Assembly: GCF_000006985.1 (NCBI RefSeq)
Contig: NC_002932.3
Location: 643,501 to 707,500 of the forward strand
Origin: Chlorobaculum tepidum TLS
GTDB lineage: Bacteria; Bacteroidota; Chlorobiia; Chlorobiales; Chlorobiaceae
Reading direction: 5' to 3'
DNA length: 64,000 nt
Part shown: in pieces, positions 58,823-64,000 of the stretch
Layout: every line of letters begins with the position of its first letter
How positions within the stretch are numbered: position 1 is the stretch's first letter
Program-made: the position numbers and the translations under genes
The notes under the pieces: model-generated
Seen by the model: the letters and a program-made list of their open reading frames with translations, nothing else
Database searches by the model: none
Told to the model about the DNA's origin: nothing

Positions 58823-59435
58823 CGGAACGCTCGGGTGGAGCGCAATCTCCACCTATCTCGACAGTCTTGCCAGCGCTGACCCCACTCCCGGCGGCGGCGC
58901 GGCGGCGGCAGTCACGGCGGCACAAGGCGCGGCGCTGCTCTCGATGGTTTGCAACCTGACCATCGGCAAAAAGAAGTTCGCCGATGTCGAGCATGAAGTC
59001 CACTCGATTCTCGACCAGTGCGAAACCGCCCGCCGCCAGATGCTCAACCTCGGCGACCGCGACATGGAGGTGTTTGGCACGATCATGCAGATCTACAAGA
59101 TGCCGAAAGCGACGCCGGAGGAGGCCGATGCTCGCCGGGCTGCGATCCAGCAGGCGCTCAAGGCCAGCGCCGAAGTGCCGTTCGAGCTGTTCAAGCGCTG
59201 CCTGGCCATGTTGCCTCTCGCAGATCGCCTCGAAAAGATTGGCAACCCCAAGGTGTTGAGTGACGTAATCGTTGGCCGCTATCTACTGGTTGCCGGGCTG
59301 ATGAGTGCCATGGCAAACGTCGAGGTCAACCTCGCCAGCATCGACGATGCCGAATTCTGCAAAGCCAAACGCGAGGTTATGCTTCCAGCAATCGCAAGCA
59401 TGGGCGTGAGCTGGCGGGGGCTGGCGGGCGTTTAA
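58812..59435 (+). CDS. fchA: methenyltetrahydrofolate cyclohydrolase FchA (FTCD-C fold)
   Basis: A 207-residue all-helical protein of the formiminotransferase-cyclodeaminase C-terminal family. The signature LASADPTPGGGAAAAVTAAQGAALLSMVCNLTIGKKKF matches FchA. It would turn methenyl-THF into 10-formyl-THF, the reaction the adjacent Mtd1-like enzyme cannot do. The 11-base overlap implies coupled translation. A pure formiminoTHF cyclodeaminase role is the alternative but less likely without histidine-degradation genes. Confidence 0.88.
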   Translation: MKSDGTLGWSAISTYLDSLASADPTPGGGAAAAVTAAQGAALLSMVCNLTIGKKKFADVEHEVHSILDQCETARRQMLNLGDRDMEVFGTIMQIYKMPKATPEEADARRAAIQQALKASAEVPFELFKRCLAMLPLADRLEKIGNPKVLSDVIVGRYLLVAGLMSAMANVEVNLASIDDAEFCKAKREVMLPAIASMGVSWRGLAGV

Positions 59436-59477
59436 TTGGATCTGACTGATTCGTCTGATCTGTCCGATTTTTAAACA

Positions 59478-59509
59478 AAAAAAGCCGCCCTTTTTCGGGC
59501 GGCTTTTTT
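59478..59509. terminator. strong bidirectional terminator between fchA and ahcY
   Basis: AAAAAAGCCGCCC, loop TTTTTC, GGGCGGCTTTTTT: a symmetrical hairpin serving both convergent genes. Confidence 0.9.
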
Positions 59510-59536
59510 GGCGTTGATCCAGCGGTGAACCGCAGA

Positions 59537-60952
59537 TCAGTAGCGGTAGTGTTCGGGCTTGTAGGGGCCTTCGACCGGTACACCGATGTAGTCGGCCTGC
59601 TCTTTGGTGAGCGTGGTCAGCTTGGCGCCAATCTGGCCGAGGTGCAGCCGCGCAACCTCTTCGTCAAGCTTCTTCGGCAGGCGATAGACACCAACTTTGT
59701 AGTCGTTCTGCCAGAGTTCGATCTGGGCGAGCGTCTGGTTGGTGAAGGAGTTGCTCATCACGAACGACGGGTGGCCAGTGGCGCAGCCGAGGTTCACCAG
59801 GCGGCCTTCGGCGAGCAGGTAAATGCAGTTGCCGTTTTCGAAGACATACTTGTCAACCTGCGGCTTGATGTTGATTCTGGTCGCGCCCTTGAAGTTGTTG
59901 AGCGCATCGACCTGGATTTCGTTGTCGAAGTGGCCGATGTTGCAGACAATCGCTTCGTCGCGCATCTGCTTGATGTGGTCGAGGGTGATCACATCCTTGT
60001 TACCGGTGGCGGTGACGAAGATGTTGCCTTCCTTGACAGCCTCTTCCATGGTGGTGACTTCAAAACCCTCCATGGCGGCCTGCAATGCGCAGATCGGGTC
60101 GATCTCGGTGACGATCACGCGAGCACCGTAGGAGCGCATCGAGTGGGCGCAGCCTTTGCCGACGTCGCCGTAGCCAAGCACAACGACCACCTTGCCGGCG
60201 ATCATGACGTCCGTGGCGCGCTTGATGCCGTCAGCGAGCGACTCTCTGCAGCCGTAAAGGTTGTCGAACTTCGACTTGGTGACCGAGTCGTTGACGTTGA
60301 TGGCCGGGAAAAGCAGTTCGCCCTTTTCCATCATCTGGTAGAGGCGATGCACGCCGGTGGTGGTCTCTTCGGAGACACCCTTCATGCCGGCGGCAACCTT
60401 GTGCCAGCGCTGGTTGTCTTCGGCGAAGACAGCCTTGAGCTGCTGGAGGAGCGCTTTCTCTTCGGCGTTGCCCGGGGTTTTGTCGAGCATCGAAGGATCA
60501 TTCTCGATCTTGTAGCCGAAGTGGATCATCAGGGTTGCGTCGCCGCCGTCATCGACGATGAGGTTCGGGCCGAGGCCGCCTTCAAACTCAAGAATCTGAC
60601 GGGTGCACCACCAGTACTCGTCGAGGGTCTCGCCCTTCCAGGCGAACACCGGCACACCGGCGGCAGCGATAGCCGCTGCGGCGTGATCCTGCGTCGAGAA
60701 GATGTTACAGCTCGCCCAGCGCACGTCCGCGCCGAGTTCGACGAGCGTTTCGATCAGGACGGCAGTCTGGATGGTCATGTGCAGGGAGCCAGCGATGCGG
60801 GCGCCTGCCAGTGGCTTCTTGCCTTCGTATTTCTTGCGCGTAGCCATCAGGCCCGGCATCTCTTTTTCAGCGATTTCGATCTCTTTGCGGCCCCATTCGG
60901 CAAGCGAAATATCGGCCACCTTGTAGTCGAGCACTGCTGCTTCTGTTGTCAT
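59537..60952 (-). CDS. ahcY: adenosylhomocysteinase (SAH hydrolase)
   Basis: A 471-residue NAD-dependent enzyme splitting S-adenosylhomocysteine into adenosine and homocysteine. NAD loop [24 protein letters not shown], substrate segments [12 protein letters not shown] and [21 protein letters not shown] (catalytic Lys), C terminus [11 protein letters not shown] conserved. The family insertion of about 40 residues typical of many bacteria is present. Downstream of metK in one unit, forming the SAM recycling branch. Confidence 0.97.
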   Translation of the reverse strand: MTTEAAVLDYKVADISLAEWGRKEIEIAEKEMPGLMATRKKYEGKKPLAGARIAGSLHMTIQTAVLIETLVELGADVRWASCNIFSTQDHAAAAIAAAGVPVFAWKGETLDEYWWCTRQILEFEGGLGPNLIVDDGGDATLMIHFGYKIENDPSMLDKTPGNAEEKALLQQLKAVFAEDNQRWHKVAAGMKGVSEETTTGVHRLYQMMEKGELLFPAINVNDSVTKSKFDNLYGCRESLADGIKRATDVMIAGKVVVVLGYGDVGKGCAHSMRSYGARVIVTEIDPICALQAAMEGFEVTTMEEAVKEGNIFVTATGNKDVITLDHIKQMRDEAIVCNIGHFDNEIQVDALNNFKGATRINIKPQVDKYVFENGNCIYLLAEGRLVNLGCATGHPSFVMSNSFTNQTLAQIELWQNDYKVGVYRLPKKLDEEVARLHLGQIGAKLTTLTKEQADYIGVPVEGPYKPEHYRY

Positions 60953-60987
60953 GATGTCAGCGTGTTTTCAGTTTTTTCAGAATAAGG

Positions 60988-61022
60988 GAAAGCCTCCGGG
61001 ACGCAAGTCCGCAGAGGCTTTC
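60988..61022 (-). terminator. hairpin between metK and ahcY
   Basis: GAAAGCCTC pairs with GAGGCTTTC, with an inner GGAC/GTCC around GCAA. No T tract on the minus strand, so it may only reduce read-through or stabilise the metK message. Confidence 0.4.
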
Positions 61023-61035
61023 AGAGGGTTTTTGA

Positions 61036-62250
61036 TCAGAGGCCCAAAGCGGCTTTCAGCTCGGCAACCTTCTCGGTCTTTTCCCACGGGAACTGTTCGC
61101 GACCGAAATGGCCGTAAGCAGCCGTGTCGCGGTAGCACCAGCCGTGCGGACGGTCGAGGTTGAAGCGGCGGATGATGGCCAGCGGGCGGAGATCGAAGAT
61201 CGCCTCGGCTTTCTCCTGGATCTGCTCGTCGGAGAGGCCGTGCTTGCTGGTGCCGTGGGTGTTGATGTAGATCGAGATGGGACGGGCAACGCCGATGGCG
61301 TAGGAGACCTGCACGGTGCACTTGTCGGCCAGACCTGCGGCGACGATGTTCTTGGCCACGTGGCGGGCTGCGTAAGCCGCGCTGCGGTCAACCTTCGACG
61401 GGTCTTTACCGGAGAACGCGCCACCGCCGTGCGGAGCTGCGCCGCCGTAGGTGTCAACAATGATCTTGCGGCCAGTCAGACCGGTGTCGCCGTGAGGACC
61501 GCCGATTTCAAAACGACCGGTCGGGTTGATGTGGAACTTGGTGTTCTCGTCGATCAGCTTGGCGGGGATCACCTTCTTGATGACGTTTTCGATGACGTCA
61601 TTCTTGATGACGGCCTGGAACTCGGCTTCGCTCATGCCTGCCGGTTCGGGATCGTGCTGCGTTGAGACCACCACGGCCTCAACGCGGAGCACGTTATCGT
61701 TTCCGTCGTATTCGAGCGTCACCTGGCTCTTGGCGTCGGGGCGGAGGTAGGTCATGATCTTGCCCTCCTTGCGGATTTCGGCGAGCAATCTGACCAGCTC
61801 CTGCGCGTACTGGATGGCGGCAGGCATCAGCTCCGGGGTCTCGGTGCAGGCGTAACCGAACATCATGCCCTGGTCGCCAGCGCCAACGCGGTCGAACTCG
61901 TCGGCGATCTCTTCCTTGCGGTCAACGCCACGGTTGATGTCGGGCGACTGCGAGTGCAGGGCCGAGAGGATGCCGCAGGAGTTTGCGTCAAACATGTATT
62001 CTCCCTTGGTGTAACCGATCTCGGTAATGGTTTTGCGGGCGATGGTCTGGACATCAACGATGCCTTTGCTGGTGACTTCGCCGCCGACGATCACCTGACC
62101 GGTGGTAACGAACGTTTCGCAGGCGACGCGGGAGTTGGGGTCCTGTTTGATGAACTCATCCAGCACGGCGTCGGAAATCTGATCGGCCACCTTGTCCGGA
62201 TGGCCTTCTGAAACTGATTCCGAGGTAAAGTAATACCTTGAATGTGACAT
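61036..62250 (-). CDS. metK: S-adenosylmethionine synthetase
   Basis: A 404-residue enzyme making SAM from ATP and methionine. Signatures: [24 protein letters not shown] (His for catalysis), [33 protein letters not shown] and [22 protein letters not shown]. Normal length. It is the first gene after a long structured leader (62251-62450) and precedes ahcY by 83 bases. Confidence 0.97.
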   Translation of the reverse strand: MSHSRYYFTSESVSEGHPDKVADQISDAVLDEFIKQDPNSRVACETFVTTGQVIVGGEVTSKGIVDVQTIARKTITEIGYTKGEYMFDANSCGILSALHSQSPDINRGVDRKEEIADEFDRVGAGDQGMMFGYACTETPELMPAAIQYAQELVRLLAEIRKEGKIMTYLRPDAKSQVTLEYDGNDNVLRVEAVVVSTQHDPEPAGMSEAEFQAVIKNDVIENVIKKVIPAKLIDENTKFHINPTGRFEIGGPHGDTGLTGRKIIVDTYGGAAPHGGGAFSGKDPSKVDRSAAYAARHVAKNIVAAGLADKCTVQVSYAIGVARPISIYINTHGTSKHGLSDEQIQEKAEAIFDLRPLAIIRRFNLDRPHGWCYRDTAAYGHFGREQFPWEKTEKVAELKAALGL

Positions 62251-62450
62251 AGTTTCCCTTTCGGTTTTTTGTTAATCGAACGACAAGAACGGCAGGTGTC
62301 CGGCGGTTTGCCGATGCGGTTTTCTCGTGAAGGTGAATGTCGCGGAGGGACAAACGGGACACGGGAAACCTTTCGGCAAGCTCCGGGGACAACTCCCGCA
62401 AGAGAGCTTTTGGCACCGTGTCCATAGGTAATGGGGATGCCGGAAAATCA
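62251..62450 (-). ncRNA. SAM-Chlorobi-type structured leader of metK-ahcY
   Basis: About 200 nucleotides separate the likely start site from the metK ATG. The minus strand folds locally: GGACACGG (62416-62423) pairs with CCGTGTCC (62357-62364), and inside it AAGCTC (62404-62409) with GAGCTT (62378-62383). The SAM-Chlorobi motif is known only from Chlorobi and only upstream of metK-ahcY operons, exactly this context. Whether it is a true SAM-sensing riboswitch is unsettled. I matched it by context and pairing, not by covariance model. Confidence 0.65.
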
Positions 62451-62456
62451 ACGACA

Positions 62457-62485
62457 AATGTACGAATTCGAAATTTGCCATGCAA
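62457..62485 (-). promoter_or_regulatory. candidate promoter of the metK operon
   Basis: On the minus strand TTGCAT (62485-62480) and TACATT (62462-62457) are 17 bases apart. Transcription would begin near 62450, just before the paired leader elements. Confidence 0.55.
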
Positions 62486-62677
62486 GTTCAATGTGGAGGG
62501 CTAGGTGAATTCTTCTGTGGCAGGAACCGGTGGACGATGTGGATAAAAGAGAGGTAAATAGTTAGCATGAAGTTCACAATACTGAGTGGTAATGGATGGC
62601 GTCAATGGTTTATTTTCTCGGGTGATGAGGGTGTTTTGCGGAAAAACCTTACCAGACAATAATAATAATCATCTGTG

Positions 62678-64000
62678 ATGAACATTGGTGGCTTGTTCAG
62701 GAAAACCGGCGTGGTGTTTGCGCTGTTCGTGCTGCTTTCGGGGCGGCCGTCGGTGCTTTGGGCCGAGGCGTGGAAGTTCGGGGTGATGGGGGATACGCAG
62801 TGGACAACGGCCGATCCTTCGGGGCAAAATCCGCACACTGTGCCGGTTTCGATCATCCGGCAGGTGAACCGGCAGTTCATTGATGCTGGCGTGAAGTTCG
62901 TCATTCAGGTCGGCGACCTGAGCGACGACGGCAAGGAGATTTCCGAAGAAGAACGGGTGGCTGCCGCTCAACCGCTGATCGATGCAGGCATCGGTTTTTT
63001 TGCTTTCCGGGGCAATCATGAGGCTAAAAGTGCGGAGAACGGTTACGGTGCGCCCGGCTTCCGGCAGCGTTATCCCCAAAATCGCGACGGCGGTTTCACG
63101 AAATCGGATGGCGGCTCGTTTACCGTTGGTTCGAATTTTAGCAGTCCGGTCAAAATCAGCCGCGATCTCGACGGATTGAGCTACTCGTTCGATTTCGGCG
63201 AGGGCCAGGAGCGGGCGCGTTTCGTCATCATTGACAACTGGCCGCTGCCGGGTCGCCTGGTCGCCAATTCGACGCACTATCCTTCAGGCTACACCATTGC
63301 CGACCAGCAGCCCTGGATTAGCGCCCAGCTCGACAAGCACAACAGGAAAACGCCCCACGTTTTTGTCTTGTCGCATCAGCCGCTGATTGGCGAGGGGCAC
63401 CAGGACACGCTTTTCAGCGGCTTCGCCAATGAGCATCCGGAATGGCAGAACCGGTTTTTTGAGAGCCTGCAAAGCAACGGCGTGCGCCTGTTCATCTGCG
63501 GCCACGATCACATCCACCAGCGCTCGGTCATTACGAGTCCCGACGGCAAATCGAAGGTCGAACAACTCATCGTGCAATCGAACAGCAGCAAGTTCTACAC
63601 GCCGAAATCCCTCGACGACACCAACTGGTTCGGCCAGAAAAGCCGCGAGATTTCGGTTTCACAGGAGCGCGAGTCGGTCGGTTACTATATCTTTACCATC
63701 GACGGCCCGAGCGTGACGGTCGATTATTGGGCCGACGACCACGGCCACTGGCAATCCGACGCCAACTTTCCGCAAGGGGCGGGTCGTGCCGACACCGGCG
63801 TGACGCCGCAGTTTCACTTCGTCAAAAAGGAGCGCTGGAGCTACAGCCTGAACGGCAAGCAGTTCCTCGTTCCGCAGGGCGCGAGCTACACGGTGGTGCG
63901 GGATCGGTTCAATGGCTGCGAAGCGCGGATTCTCGATGGCCTCAACACGAGCGAGTCGCGAGATGCCAGCCTCGACAGCACCGGCCAGGGGCGGCCTCTG
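62678..64000 (+). CDS. exported calcineurin-like metallophosphoesterase (3' end outside window)
   Basis: The frame stays open from the ATG at 62678 to the window end (441 codons). Signal peptide: MNIGGLFRKTGVVFALFVLLSGRPSVLWA. Metal-binding motifs in order: GDTQ, GDLSDDG, GNHEA, LSHQP and CGHDHIHQ, the complete set for a two-metal phosphoesterase. It probably acts on phosphate esters in the periplasm or outside. The region after about residue 340 is a beta-rich extension. Between it and metK, 62486-62677 is AT-rich and holds no other gene. Confidence 0.88.
   Translation, partial: MNIGGLFRKTGVVFALFVLLSGRPSVLWAEAWKFGVMGDTQWTTADPSGQNPHTVPVSIIRQVNRQFIDAGVKFVIQVGDLSDDGKEISEEERVAAAQPLIDAGIGFFAFRGNHEAKSAENGYGAPGFRQRYPQNRDGGFTKSDGGSFTVGSNFSSPVKISRDLDGLSYSFDFGEGQERARFVIIDNWPLPGRLVANSTHYPSGYTIADQQPWISAQLDKHNRKTPHVFVLSHQPLIGEGHQDTLFSGFANEHPEWQNRFFESLQSNGVRLFICGHDHIHQRSVITSPDGKSKVEQLIVQSNSSKFYTPKSLDDTNWFGQKSREISVSQERESVGYYIFTIDGPSVTVDYWADDHGHWQSDANFPQGAGRADTGVTPQFHFVKKERWSYSLNGKQFLVPQGASYTVVRDRFNGCEARILDGLNTSESRDASLDSTGQGRPL

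Noticed and set aside
59525-60985. 486-residue open frame on the plus strand
   Set aside because: It is exactly antisense to ahcY, whose product is unmistakable; GC-rich third positions keep the opposite frame open.
62156-62491. 111-residue minus-strand frame covering the metK leader
   Set aside because: It runs out of frame into metK and spans complementary arms of the leader RNA; no protein motif.

Overview
The window comes from a green sulfur bacterium (Chlorobiota), most likely a Chlorobaculum. The evidence is two tandem chlorosome-envelope [2Fe-2S] proteins (CsmJ and CsmX types) beside a CrtH-like carotenoid isomerase, a tmRNA whose tag reads ADDYSYAMAA, and a metK-ahcY operon behind a structured leader of the kind described only in Chlorobi (SAM-Chlorobi motif).

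Layout. 1-9.4 kb: partial ArsR regulator, ECF sigma and zinc anti-sigma pair, crtH, an alanine dehydrogenase-like gene, csmJ, csmX and mfd. 9.4-17.5 kb: a MITE-like element, an oligopeptide-type ABC ATPase, a PhoB/PhoR-type two-component pair whose kinase is frameshifted, a small-conductance channel, a Nudix hydrolase, Bcp, YqgE and ssrA. 17.5-34.3 kb: a foreign island starting right behind ssrA. It opens with wreckage (broken MNT/HEPN pair, mgtA and mgtE fragments, IS30 remnant), then a molybdate/tungstate-type ABC operon between two short direct repeats, then a near-gapless defence operon: HTH protein, HsdM, AlbA_2 protein, Fic, HsdS, a nucleotidyltransferase-like protein, an unknown partner, an Abi-type protein, a RloC-like anticodon nuclease, and an HsdR reduced to 127 residues. 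An IS481 remnant closes it.

34.3-38.6 kb: a patchwork with an exported protein, a MutT-like Nudix, remnants, a second MITE copy, an integron-type gene cassette (membrane-anchored JAMM protein between two attC-like sites, no integrase in view), a thiF-like tail remnant and a second MNT/HEPN pair with a frameshifted toxin. 38.6-45 kb: thiSGHF, cysK, a cystathionine synthase/lyase and a metY remnant. 45-57.6 kb: mostly backbone, with a second alanine dehydrogenase-like gene, TspO, an EpsD-like lipoprotein, a PEP-CTERM gene broken by an amber codon, SulP, a KefB-like antiporter, a hydrolase and trpF. 57.7-64 kb: tRNA-Gln, an MTD1-like methylenetetrahydrofolate dehydrogenase overlapping a separate cyclohydrolase (fchA), ahcY, metK with its leader, and a partial exported phosphoesterase.

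How it fits together. Backbone genes serve photosynthesis (chlorosome and carotenoids), sulfur amino acid and SAM recycling, thiamine and folate C1 metabolism. The island is dominated by anti-phage and toxin-antitoxin genes, many decaying. Its most striking feature is a type I restriction-modification locus that has lost its endonuclease but keeps methylation, specificity and several accessory toxins. All family assignments rest on reading motifs by eye; no database search was run.
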